Origin: Clostridia bacterium
GTDB lineage: Bacteria; Bacillota; TC1; UBA5767
Assembly: GCA_030625965.1 (NCBI GenBank)
Contig: DAOUPV010000020.1
Coordinates: forward strand, 1 to 32,061
Length of the DNA stretch: 32,061 bases
Direction: 5' to 3'
Position numbers and translations under genes: made by a program. The notes below the pieces were generated by a model, which was given only the letters and a program-made list of their open reading frames with translations, ran no database searches and was not told where the DNA came from. Positions 9,472-17,825 of the stretch are shown piece by piece. Each line of letters starts with the position of its first letter. Position 1 is the stretch's first letter.

Positions 9472-11478
9472 TCAGTTCCCTTTATTCTGCTCTGCCATTT
9501 CAATGGCTTTGTGATAGCAATTCATCCATTCAACAAATAGCGATTCATCAAGAATCTGCTTTGATTCACCCACACCATCATCCAATTCCTGTAGTTCATC
9601 CGGGGACAGCAACGCCTCAAGGTGGATGTGTTCCATCAATCTGTCCGGATACAGCACTCCATGCAAGTCACTTGGTACGCTGTCATCATATTTCAGACTT
9701 TCTGCCGGGTTCTCATCCCAGCAGGATAGGCAGTAATGCAGGATGCTGGATATTCGAATCGGATAGTTAGGTCCTTTTTCCGTATCCGGCACACTTATGT
9801 TTCGTTCAACTGCTATCCTGGTATCAGGAAATTCGCAGCTTAACGTTTTCACTCTGCGGAGCATCTGGAGATACTCTTGTTTTTTTGACATCGCACTATC
9901 TTGATCCAGCCCTTTGCCATCCTGATGCCAGAATACGTATGTAGTGAAATCCGGCAGAATGATTTTGACTCGATTCCGTCCACCTTGACAAGCATTCTGG
10001 ATCATTTCCATGGCCACTGCGTCATCATCCAGTTTGAAATCTCCTAGTCGATGATCAGTCCATTGAAGCCGTAGATTCGTGGTATCCTTGGCCGCATGGA
10101 TGCTCAGCCCTCTCTTCAGGTACTCCCGAACTAGGGGGTTGATGAATGTTGACTTGCCGATCCCTCCCCCTGCCCTCGGCAGTCTCTTCTCATAGGCTCC
10201 ATACAAGAAGTAATGTTTCAAAGCTGATATGTTGGTGTAATCGACATCATCATACATGGCTTGATAGTAGTCTTGATTGAAGATTACCCGGTCTTTGAAT
10301 AGTGCAAATTGGATTAAGCGAAATAGCATTCTGGGAGACTTGCTAATCTTCTCCTGAGATAGGTTCACTTTTAAGCGTCTTACACTCTTCCGGCCACTTC
10401 CTGAATTGTCTACACGATTCTGCAACGCATGTATTCGCTGATTCTTTCTTTCAACCAGCTGATTATAAGCGTTAATCACTTCCACAAAATAATCAATACT
10501 TGGATCTTCCTCTAGTGATTCCGAACAGGCCCCGGTAGCTGAGGTCTTCTGCTCAGGAATCGTACAACTGATCCAATCCTGCTCCGGCAGAAATCGATTT
10601 ACATATTCTACCTGCTCAGCGATAGCCTTGCGCCGTTCCGAATCATAGTACAAAGGGATGCTGATTCGAGTCCCTTCGTAATGCTGGAACACACCGAAGG
10701 GCAACGGTCGATTGCCCATCCCCCGTTCTTCGTTCAACTTCCCATTCTTGATGGTCGGGTACTTCTTGTTCAGTTCATAAAGAAAGATGGCCGATTCAAG
10801 ACTCAAGGATTCATTCCGTCTACTGACTGTCAAGGTCTCCGGTCTGATGTCCACGCCGCAACCGTGGTAGAAGAAATCCATTTCCAATGATCCATTGCGA
10901 AATGACTTAGGTTGAAATGGCCGGACCACGACATTTTCCTGGCCAAAAATCTTAATCCAACGGGATAATTGTTCCTTATACTTTATTTCTATTTCCCGTC
11001 CCTGATAGTATTCCAAAAATGATTTATCGCTGGGAGTATACCCGTTCTTAATATCCTGCTGCAGCATACTGGGAATGTATCTACCTGGATCACGAAAATA
11101 GATAATAATTCTAATTTCATCAAACAGCGGCGAAACAAACGTATGCAGCCTCTTGATATCCGGCAAACCGTAAAAGGACATTGTTTCGCTGGATACAACA
11201 GCTGTTCCCTCTTCTATCTCCTCCCAGAGATCAGTCCAATGCCTTTTCAGTTGCTGAACTTTGGATTTTACATCAGTAGTACCATAATTCTTCTTCCAGT
11301 CATATGAGGCTTCCGGTCTGGACTTGAACAGCGGTGAAAAGCTATGATTGTTATGATGCATTTCGGCGAAATAAAATATGTTTTGTTCTTTAAACGCAGG
11401 TATGGACGAGATCAGACATTCCTGAATCGAACTGGTACCCGTCTTCATGGTCCCGATGTGTATTAACAGTCTTTTCAT
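9472..11478 (-). CDS. Sulfotransferase-like fusion protein with uncharacterised C-terminal half
   Basis: A 668-residue protein in at least three parts. Residues 1-300 are a sulfotransferase-like domain paralogous to the downstream gene, with LIHIGTMKTGTSSIQE (5-20), IIYFRDPGRYIPSMLQQ (125-141) and KNGKLNEERGM (244-254). Residues 335-360 form a polar, possibly coiled linker. Residues 398-434 hold FNQDYYQAMYDDVDY...ALKHYFLYGAYEKRLP. This resembles the short DYY..YPDV..HYL.YG..EGR module that accompanies many polysaccharide glycosyltransferases. AGGGIGKS follows (436-443) and formally fits the Walker A pattern. About 220 further residues match nothing I recognise. The ATG at 11478 has GAGGA at a fair distance. 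It probably sulfates the growing polymer; the C-terminal function is unknown. Confidence 0.72.
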   Translation of the reverse strand: MKRLLIHIGTMKTGTSSIQECLISSIPAFKEQNIFYFAEMHHNNHSFSPLFKSRPEASYDWKKNYGTTDVKSKVQQLKRHWTDLWEEIEEGTAVVSSETMSFYGLPDIKRLHTFVSPLFDEIRIIIYFRDPGRYIPSMLQQDIKNGYTPSDKSFLEYYQGREIEIKYKEQLSRWIKIFGQENVVVRPFQPKSFRNGSLEMDFFYHGCGVDIRPETLTVSRRNESLSLESAIFLYELNKKYPTIKNGKLNEERGMGNRPLPFGVFQHYEGTRISIPLYYDSERRKAIAEQVEYVNRFLPEQDWISCTIPEQKTSATGACSESLEEDPSIDYFVEVINAYNQLVERKNQRIHALQNRVDNSGSGRKSVRRLKVNLSQEKISKSPRMLFRLIQFALFKDRVIFNQDYYQAMYDDVDYTNISALKHYFLYGAYEKRLPRAGGGIGKSTFINPLVREYLKRGLSIHAAKDTTNLRLQWTDHRLGDFKLDDDAVAMEMIQNACQGGRNRVKIILPDFTTYVFWHQDGKGLDQDSAMSKKQEYLQMLRRVKTLSCEFPDTRIAVERNISVPDTEKGPNYPIRISSILHYCLSCWDENPAESLKYDDSVPSDLHGVLYPDRLMEHIHLEALLSPDELQELDDGVGESKQILDESLFVEWMNCYHKAIEMAEQNKGN

Positions 11479-11488
11479 CTTTTTTCCT

Positions 11489-14464
11489 CTAAACCAAATG
11501 CCTGATACGTCTCAATAAGCTATACGTATTCTTAGCAAACTGCAAAAATCTTGGATGTGCCGCAAACTTGGTCTTAAAGCGTTGCTTGAATTCCACACGA
11601 TTATAGAGCAAGTAGAACAATGCTTTTTGGTGTGAGCTCCGGCCATAGAGAAACGTCGGTTCTTCGCCTAGCTCCAGAGACGGATTAAGCTCTTTCATAG
11701 CAATCTCATCCATCTGCTTTCTTTCAGCAAGTTCTCTCTTCCATAAATAGAAAATGGAAATACTCTTTCCCGCGTCCATGTACTCTGCGTATTTAAACAA
11801 GCGCTTATCCACTTCCAAATCGGAAAACAACAACCTTTGCAGCGCACGGTCCAATCCGTATGTCTTATCCCCAAGATACTCTGCATACTTGGAATACGTT
11901 GCTTTGAAATCAGATGCCAACAACATTATGCCTCTACTCATCTCATGAAGCAGATACTGATTTATTGTATGTCGGTTCACATCAGCAGCACCCAAGGATT
12001 TTTGATAGTCCAAAACGACAGTTCTACCCAGAGGATTTAGAAAGTACATTTCGATACGGGCGGACCACACGACATCCCTGTTCTCATAGTATGTCATGCC
12101 GTCTCTTTCTTCGCTGTCGGCATGGAGGTACAACCGACCTGTCTCAGGGCGGAATCTCTGGAAAAAGGACTCCGTCAATCGGCAGTATCCATAACTCAAA
12201 TAGGCCGTGGTAGCCCCATCAAAATCAAGGGCTATCTGTTCCGCTTTTCCTCTGACCAGATTCAGCTTATGGCTTTCCAGAGTCAGCAGCAGATCATAAA
12301 ATTCAGTCTCACCCCGGAATTCCTCTTCAGTAACCGGTACTACTTGTTGGATTTGGGTTCTAGTTTCGCTTGGAACATCCAAGATATCATACAGTTCAGC
12401 AGATGAAAATTCCTTGATGTCATAATAGTGAGGAATGCGAAACAGATCCTCCGCAGACGTGCAAAGAGCTTTTAACATATCCCTTTTAGAAAATTCTGCG
12501 CATACCAGACTGCACTCTTCTTCAGCACCAAATAACTCTTCATACAACACGCTCAGAGTGTCATATATGTCGCTATCAACTATTAGCTGTTTGATACCTG
12601 ACCGAACGATGTGGTTATGCAGCCACAAACAGGCCCCCAACAGATAGAATCCGACAGGTAAGTATCCGTACAAGTTCGGTTTCCCCAAGAAATCGGAGTC
12701 CAAGCAGTTTTCGTTCTGCAATGTACCATAATAACGTTTCTGGACCAGGCCTACCAAGAGTCTCACTAACAGCTCATCATTCTTGGATTTCCCCGCAACC
12801 TGCCATTTCTTATTCTTCTGTCGAACGAATCCCAGATAATCCATGGCAGTCTGCATGTGCTTATGTATGCCAGGATAGTATATGCGTCCTTTTTCAGAGT
12901 CAGCCACTTCCGGATCCAGTGTGATTTCCAGAATCGTTTCCTGGTCAAGGGCGGCAAATTCCTCCAGGTCACACACGCTGATGCTTCGGGTAGCAATCTC
13001 TTCATCCTCCACCATCCTGACCAGTGCATGGTTTAGCGTTTCCTTATTGTGCACCGTGTCATTGATAACCGCAATTGTCTTGCCTGCGGATGCGGCCACA
13101 TGCATGAACTCCAGCAGCTCACCATGAAGGTACCGTATCTCTCCATATGCTGTAACTTCCCTGCGCTTCATATCGGTCAGGCTGTCTTCGGGGTATAGAC
13201 CGGTTTCCCGGAGTAATGCATATACTTTGTCCAGCCTGCCAATGTTTGTGTGCGGTTTCATCGCCTTCGCCACTGTCTCTGCCCACATTCTCATCATGGG
13301 AAAATCTGTAGTCTCAAGATCTGTTCCCAGGCAGAGGAGATGATATTCATCTTCTCTCTTACAAACGGGACTCACCAGACATTGGGATGCCATAAGAGCT
13401 AACCGAGTCCTCTCAGAGTTGTAGATATGCTGTAGCGTTTCCTCCAGCCAGGCAGATGCCGGGCGCTCATAGGAATAGAAGTAATTATCAGTATTTTCTG
13501 CCGCTGGAATCTTATTCACGGAGAATGTTTTCTTCAGATAATTGATGAGTTCCAGCTTAGCATGCGGCGCAAGCAGCGTACCCTTGATTTTCAGGGAGTA
13601 GCTGAAGACTTCCCTCTCCATCCATAAGGCCAGGTCATGTCTATGTTGTTCAAGAACCTGCTTTTTCTCGAGGAATGTCTCCATCAGGCCAAAGGAGAAA
13701 CGAAGGTCACCAATCAGTTTGATGAATTTCTTCTTATTACCTGAAATGCTTGTTGTTGAGTTGATATTGCGGATGTAGAAATAACCCTCATATTCTACGC
13801 TGGTATAGCGATTGGCATAAAAATGCAAAAGCATAGTTTGGTAGACATCTTCGTAATTGAGAAAATGACGCACGATTTCCAGATCCTCTTGCGCCTTCTC
13901 CCACACGCTCCGGTGGTATAGCTTATTCCATAAAACCACCCAATGGAAAGCATTCCTGGCATGCCTCATATATGCTTTGAAAACATCCTTCCCCTCCAGG
14001 ATCTCTCCCGTTGGCCTGTTAAGAATGTTTACGGATTTCCTATCATTGATTTCATCTACCACCACCATATTACCGCAGACCATATCCGCGCCAGTCTGAA
14101 GCGCAGTTCGCATCAGTCGTCGGTAGAAGTCCACTCCGAGATAATCATCGCTATCCACACAGGCGATATACTCTCCGCTTGCATGCCGGAATGCGGTCAT
14201 CCTGGTCGCGAACACGCCCTGGTTCTTCTCATGTTCGATGAAATTCACCCTTCGATCCGCCTCCAGATATGGTTGGATGAGTTCCCTTATGTTACCTGGC
14301 GAACAATCACTGACCACAATGATCTCCAGATTGGCATAGGTCTGGTTGAGTATGCTCTTTAGACAGCGTTCGAAGAGATCCTCCGTGTTATGTACAGGTA
14401 CCAACACTGATATTTTCGGTTGATTCTCAACCATTCTTTCTTCTGGTGACAAATCTCTTATCAT
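11489..14464 (-). CDS. Large GT2 glycosyltransferase with C-terminal HAD-like region
   Basis: A 991-residue cytoplasmic protein. Residues 17-240 are a GT-A fold family 2 glycosyltransferase: KISVLVPVHNTEDLFERCL, then IVVSDCSPGN and the metal-binding VDSDDY (103-108). From about residue 375 the protein resembles the HAD-like domains found in surface-polysaccharide loci. It has TDLETT (381-386) in the place of motif I, GKTIAVINDT (461-470) near motif II, and YGYLPVGFYLLGACLWLHNH (599-618). Several catalytic positions look altered, so this part may be inactive. The start is uncertain. The ATG at 14464 has AGAGGAAG and overlaps the ATPase gene by 38 bases. An ATG at 14434 overlaps by 8 but has a weaker site. 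It lies between the ABC exporter and the sulfation module. Confidence 0.75.
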   Translation of the reverse strand: MIRDLSPEERMVENQPKISVLVPVHNTEDLFERCLKSILNQTYANLEIIVVSDCSPGNIRELIQPYLEADRRVNFIEHEKNQGVFATRMTAFRHASGEYIACVDSDDYLGVDFYRRLMRTALQTGADMVCGNMVVVDEINDRKSVNILNRPTGEILEGKDVFKAYMRHARNAFHWVVLWNKLYHRSVWEKAQEDLEIVRHFLNYEDVYQTMLLHFYANRYTSVEYEGYFYIRNINSTTSISGNKKKFIKLIGDLRFSFGLMETFLEKKQVLEQHRHDLALWMEREVFSYSLKIKGTLLAPHAKLELINYLKKTFSVNKIPAAENTDNYFYSYERPASAWLEETLQHIYNSERTRLALMASQCLVSPVCKREDEYHLLCLGTDLETTDFPMMRMWAETVAKAMKPHTNIGRLDKVYALLRETGLYPEDSLTDMKRREVTAYGEIRYLHGELLEFMHVAASAGKTIAVINDTVHNKETLNHALVRMVEDEEIATRSISVCDLEEFAALDQETILEITLDPEVADSEKGRIYYPGIHKHMQTAMDYLGFVRQKNKKWQVAGKSKNDELLVRLLVGLVQKRYYGTLQNENCLDSDFLGKPNLYGYLPVGFYLLGACLWLHNHIVRSGIKQLIVDSDIYDTLSVLYEELFGAEEECSLVCAEFSKRDMLKALCTSAEDLFRIPHYYDIKEFSSAELYDILDVPSETRTQIQQVVPVTEEEFRGETEFYDLLLTLESHKLNLVRGKAEQIALDFDGATTAYLSYGYCRLTESFFQRFRPETGRLYLHADSEERDGMTYYENRDVVWSARIEMYFLNPLGRTVVLDYQKSLGAADVNRHTINQYLLHEMSRGIMLLASDFKATYSKYAEYLGDKTYGLDRALQRLLFSDLEVDKRLFKYAEYMDAGKSISIFYLWKRELAERKQMDEIAMKELNPSLELGEEPTFLYGRSSHQKALFYLLYNRVEFKQRFKTKFAAHPRFLQFAKNTYSLLRRIRHLV

Positions 14465-15230
14465 GCTTTCTTCCTCTTCTTTTTCCCTGCATGGCAGCTT
14501 CATAAGCTTCAGCAATCTCCGTAGAAGGCCCCTCTCGTACGATTCTGCCTTCCTCCATCCAGATTGCCCTCGTTGTAAGCTCACGTATGCTTTCCAGGCT
14601 ATGGGTACAAAGAATCACCGTCTTCTTGTCAGCAATCATTCCCTTCATAGTATCGTAGCTCTTCTTTCTGAAACGCAGATCGCCCACACCCAATACTTCG
14701 TCAAGGACCAGGATCTCAGGGTCTATCTTGCTGGCAATGGCGAATCCCAGTTTGGCCCTCATCCCGGATGAATAGTTTTTCACCGGGATATTGATGAAAT
14801 CCTCCAATTCCGAATAGGCTACAATCTCATCAAAAATCTGATCAATAAATTCTTTCTTTTTGCCAAGAATGGCAGCATTGAGGTAGATGTTCTCAGCTCC
14901 GGTGAATTCTGTTTCGAACCCTGCGCCCAGCTCCAGCAGAGGAGCAATCTTACCCTTGACCTCTACCGTTCCCCTTGTGGGTTTCATCACCCCGGAAATC
15001 ACTTTAAGAAGCGTGCTCTTTCCAGCACCGTTGGGTCCGATAATACCGAACTTATCACCTCTATTAATGCACAGGTCAATACCATCCAAGGCCAAGAACC
15101 GTTGCTTATCGATTCCTCCGTGCATACGGCGTATGAAATATTCCTTCAGGCTGTCAATCTTCTCATTAGGAACTATGAACTCCATCCCCACATTGTTCAG
15201 CGTGACTACGACCTTATTATTGCACTGCAT
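14427..15230 (-). CDS. Polysaccharide ABC exporter ATPase (Wzt/TagH type)
   Basis: The nucleotide-binding subunit of a polysaccharide exporter, energising transfer of lipid-linked polymer across the cytoplasmic membrane. In 267 residues it has Walker A GPNGAGKST (65-73), a Q-loop region LLELGAGFETEFTGAENIY (98-116), the signature YSSGM (153-157), Walker B LVLDEVLGVGD (174-184) and the H-loop CTHSLE. GAGFxxEFTGxENIY is a hallmark of the polysaccharide/teichoic-acid exporter family. It lacks the extra C-terminal carbohydrate-binding domain found in some Wzt proteins; only a short basic tail follows. The ATG at 15230 has AGGAGG at ideal spacing, preferred over the longer in-frame start at 15263. 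It pairs with the permease gene immediately upstream. Confidence 0.94.
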   Translation of the reverse strand: MQCNNKVVVTLNNVGMEFIVPNEKIDSLKEYFIRRMHGGIDKQRFLALDGIDLCINRGDKFGIIGPNGAGKSTLLKVISGVMKPTRGTVEVKGKIAPLLELGAGFETEFTGAENIYLNAAILGKKKEFIDQIFDEIVAYSELEDFINIPVKNYSSGMRAKLGFAIASKIDPEILVLDEVLGVGDLRFRKKSYDTMKGMIADKKTVILCTHSLESIRELTTRAIWMEEGRIVREGPSTEIAEAYEAAMQGKRRGRKHDKRFVTRRKNG

Positions 15231-15240
15231 GATAACCTCC

Positions 15241-16026
15241 TTAGAGATACAAAATAAAACCATCTTGCTTCTTTTTGAAATAAGTTACACCCAGTATCAA
15301 GCTGACCAGGGATATAGCCAGGCATAAAAGCAGGTTCGTCGTATCTGGCGCCAATCCATAATAGGTCACCCGGCGAAAGCCTTGCAGAAAATGAAAGACC
15401 GGATTGAATTGCAGCATGAACTGATACTTCTGCGGTACGATTTCCGGCGGATAGATAATGGCACTGGCGAAATAGAGTGCATTGGTAAACACCTTGTATA
15501 TATGTTCCGTGTCCCGGAAATATACAGCAAATGCAGACAAGGCCATCCCTATCCCGACTGTAAATATGAAAATCAGAATCATATAGGGAATCCCCCACAG
15601 GATATTCCAGGTTATATTGTGCCCGGTCACCAACATAATCAGCCCCAAGTCAATCAGTGATATCAAGAAAAAGATATAGTTGGAGCAAAGCTTGGACAAT
15701 ACTAAAATATACTTTGGAATGTAGATTTTCCTGATTAATGGCGCAGCTGCCACGATGGATTGCATGGCAATCGTAGAACCAGAAGTGTAGAACTGAAATA
15801 GCAACCGTCCGGTGAGTAGATAGACCGGATAATTGTCCACGTTTCTGCTGAGTAGCGAAGAAAACACAATGGACAAGATAATCATGTCTAGCAGGGGGCT
15901 CAAAAGACTCCAGAGAATCCCCAGGTAGGAATTCTTGTATTTCTTCTTCACATCCCGCATGGTCAGCAGGTAAAACAGATACTTATGATCCATAAATACT
16001 TCAACTTGTCTCTTAATCGCATTCAT
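15241..16026 (-). CDS. Polysaccharide ABC exporter permease (Wzm/TagG type)
   Basis: The membrane subunit of the exporter, 261 residues, with an N-terminal amphipathic segment and about six membrane helices. The sequence RDVKKKYKNSYLGILWSLLSP (24-44) is the family entry motif. Later segments IGMALSAFAVYFRDTEH and FASAIIYPPEIVPQKY are typical of ABC-2 polysaccharide exporters. The start follows CAGGAG with 8-base spacing. The ATPase gene begins 10 bases after its stop. A sampled line (15661) is only 28% GC, low even allowing for membrane-protein codons. It sits right after two rhamnosyltransferase-like genes and the rml genes, as in streptococcal rhamnan (Rgp) loci, so the exported backbone may be rhamnose-rich. 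Confidence 0.93.
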   Translation of the reverse strand: MNAIKRQVEVFMDHKYLFYLLTMRDVKKKYKNSYLGILWSLLSPLLDMIILSIVFSSLLSRNVDNYPVYLLTGRLLFQFYTSGSTIAMQSIVAAAPLIRKIYIPKYILVLSKLCSNYIFFLISLIDLGLIMLVTGHNITWNILWGIPYMILIFIFTVGIGMALSAFAVYFRDTEHIYKVFTNALYFASAIIYPPEIVPQKYQFMLQFNPVFHFLQGFRRVTYYGLAPDTTNLLLCLAISLVSLILGVTYFKKKQDGFILYL

Positions 16027-16042
16027 CAGTCAAACTCCTGTT

Positions 16043-17014
16043 TCATATCTTTCGTATCAAACATAGCATTAAACGCCCTATCCAGCCCGGTACCACGGAA
16101 TAGAGCGCCTCGAACCAGCGCAGGCTCCGGTCTTCGCCGTAAACATCCCTGCTCCTAAGCAATCGCATGAATCTCTTCTTGCTGAATCCTTCCAGTCGTA
16201 ACTTGAGGTTGCCTATTTGTTCCTCAATACTCCCAGAACGCTTCGGAAAGACATCCATCAGATTCTCCATGCGTCTGATGCTTTCCTCCAGTTTCCCGGC
16301 GTAATCCTCTTTATCATGTATGCCTGCCAGCATCCTGAGCCCTACCTGGTTCCTGCCATGGATCCGGTAACTGAGCAGCGCCCGAGGCACATACACAATA
16401 CTCCCCGCGGCAGACGCATGAAGAGCCAGCCAGTGGTCATGGTGGTACCACTCCTCCGGATAAGGCATAGCTTGAAGAGCCAGTTCCCTTTTAACCATCA
16501 TGCCGCAGCCGGTGACCGCGTTTCTCTTAAGAAAAAAAGGGAACAGGCCATCCCCTTGAACCGGCATTATCCGCCTGTTCTTCTTACTCACCGTCTTGTG
16601 AGTGCGGACTCCCTCAGCATCGATGATTTCCATGTCGGAATAGGCTAGGAGCGCATCTTCTTTCTTTATAGTCATTAGTAAGCTTTCGGTCTTTGCTGGA
16701 AACCAGATATCATCCTGGTCGCAGAATGAGACATATTCCCCCTTGGCACGACGCACAGCCGCCTCGAAGGTTTTAGTGCTGCCAAGGTTCGCCTTATTGC
16801 GGAATAATTCACAGGGAAAGCTCCTGATCTGTTCATCAAGAGAGGCTCTTACTTCCTCGAACACTTCATCCGATATGCTGTCATCAACCACTACCAATTC
16901 CAGGTTGGGATAGGTCTGCGCCTCAAGACTTCTTAGCTGTCCCCTGAAATAATCCGGGTTCGGATGGTAGGTTGCCAGCACGATGCTGACCAGCGGCAGC
17001 ACCGGGCCTACCAT
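16043..17014 (-). CDS. GT2 glycosyltransferase, probable rhamnosyltransferase
   Basis: A 323-residue cytoplasmic family 2 enzyme. It shows LVSIVLATYHPNPDYFRGQL, VVDDSISDE, the acceptor-side motif KGEYVSFCDQDDIWFPAKTE with the metal-binding DQDD, and a HDHWLALHAS helix. FCDQDDIWxPxK is shared by many rhamnosyl- and related transferases of capsule and rhamnan loci. I chose the ATG at 17014, which overlaps the upstream stop by 7 bases (ATGGTAG); the in-frame GTG at 17029 has no better ribosome site. The coupling and the rml genes upstream point to a dTDP-rhamnose donor, but the donor is inferred from context. Confidence 0.85.
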   Translation of the reverse strand: MVGPVLPLVSIVLATYHPNPDYFRGQLRSLEAQTYPNLELVVVDDSISDEVFEEVRASLDEQIRSFPCELFRNKANLGSTKTFEAAVRRAKGEYVSFCDQDDIWFPAKTESLLMTIKKEDALLAYSDMEIIDAEGVRTHKTVSKKNRRIMPVQGDGLFPFFLKRNAVTGCGMMVKRELALQAMPYPEEWYHHDHWLALHASAAGSIVYVPRALLSYRIHGRNQVGLRMLAGIHDKEDYAGKLEESIRRMENLMDVFPKRSGSIEEQIGNLKLRLEGFSKKRFMRLLRSRDVYGEDRSLRWFEALYSVVPGWIGRLMLCLIRKI

Positions 17015-17817
17015 AGCTTCCAACCCCACTTACTGAAATAGAGCATGATCGAATGCACATTGATGAGGAACAGCTTCGGATGTTTGTAGGTACCCCGATA
17101 CCAATCATGAAAAACTTGGGCATGGGGATAGAATATGGTCCTGGAAACCTGGTTGACCCTTCTCGATATGTCCGCATCCTCCAGATACATGAAGAAGCGC
17201 TCATCAAAACCCGCCAGGGATTGGAACACCTCAGTCCTGAACAGCATGAAGCAGCCAGAGGCGTATTCTACATCCATGACGCGGTCGTAGCCCGACTCCA
17301 TCATGGTGTAGACATCCTGCCTGCTCCGTAAGAATGAAAATGGCAACCGCCGGATCATGAGGTCCAGCAGCGTCGGATTCTTCTTGCAAAGATACTGTAT
17401 GCTGCCGTCCGTATTCTTAAGCTGAGGCACCAACAGACCAACATCCGGGTGCTCTTCCAGATATTCTATCATAGCGGCCATCTGTTCTGGACCGCCGATG
17501 CGGATATCCGGGTTCAACACAAGGTGGTACCTGGACTCCAGCCTTCCCAGCAAGGTGTTGTGGCCCCTACCGAATCCCACATTCTCCGGATTGGCGACCA
17601 GCTCCAGTGAAACATGGCTGTATGCCTCGCTCTTCACCTTGAAATCCCGCTCGAAACGCTGCATCTCCTGCCAGGAACCGTCCCCAGAGTAATTGTCTAT
17701 GATATAGAGGCGGCAGGAAAAATCCGTTGGCACTGCGGCCACCAGGTTCCATAAATTATCATATAGGATTTTGCTATTGTCATATACCAGAAATGATATG
17801 GATAAGTCCTGTTGCAT
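17008..17817 (-). CDS. GT2 glycosyltransferase, WbbL-like rhamnosyltransferase
   Basis: A 269-residue GT2 enzyme with ISFLVYDNSKILYDNLWNL at the start and IIDNYSGDGS. NVGFGRGHNTLL follows, with LVLNPDIRI (the NPD motif) and FDERFFMYLEDADISRRV. This set, especially N-x-GFGxG-N and FFMYxEDxD, is typical of WbbL-type rhamnosyltransferases that add rhamnose to lipid-linked sugar. The ATG at 17817 follows AGGAG at 5 bases and 8 bases after rmlB; the ORF could extend 15 residues but with no site. It lies directly after the four rml genes, supporting dTDP-rhamnose as donor. It may add the first rhamnose to the primer. Confidence 0.87.
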   Translation of the reverse strand: MQQDLSISFLVYDNSKILYDNLWNLVAAVPTDFSCRLYIIDNYSGDGSWQEMQRFERDFKVKSEAYSHVSLELVANPENVGFGRGHNTLLGRLESRYHLVLNPDIRIGGPEQMAAMIEYLEEHPDVGLLVPQLKNTDGSIQYLCKKNPTLLDLMIRRLPFSFLRSRQDVYTMMESGYDRVMDVEYASGCFMLFRTEVFQSLAGFDERFFMYLEDADISRRVNQVSRTIFYPHAQVFHDWYRGTYKHPKLFLINVHSIMLYFSKWGWKLW

Positions 17818-17825
17818 GTAAACTC

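Noticed and set aside
10150-10173. AGGGIGKS in the fusion protein as evidence of a second ATPase domain
   Set aside because: The pattern fits Walker A formally, but no Walker B or typical surrounding fold is visible. It is noted as a curiosity only.
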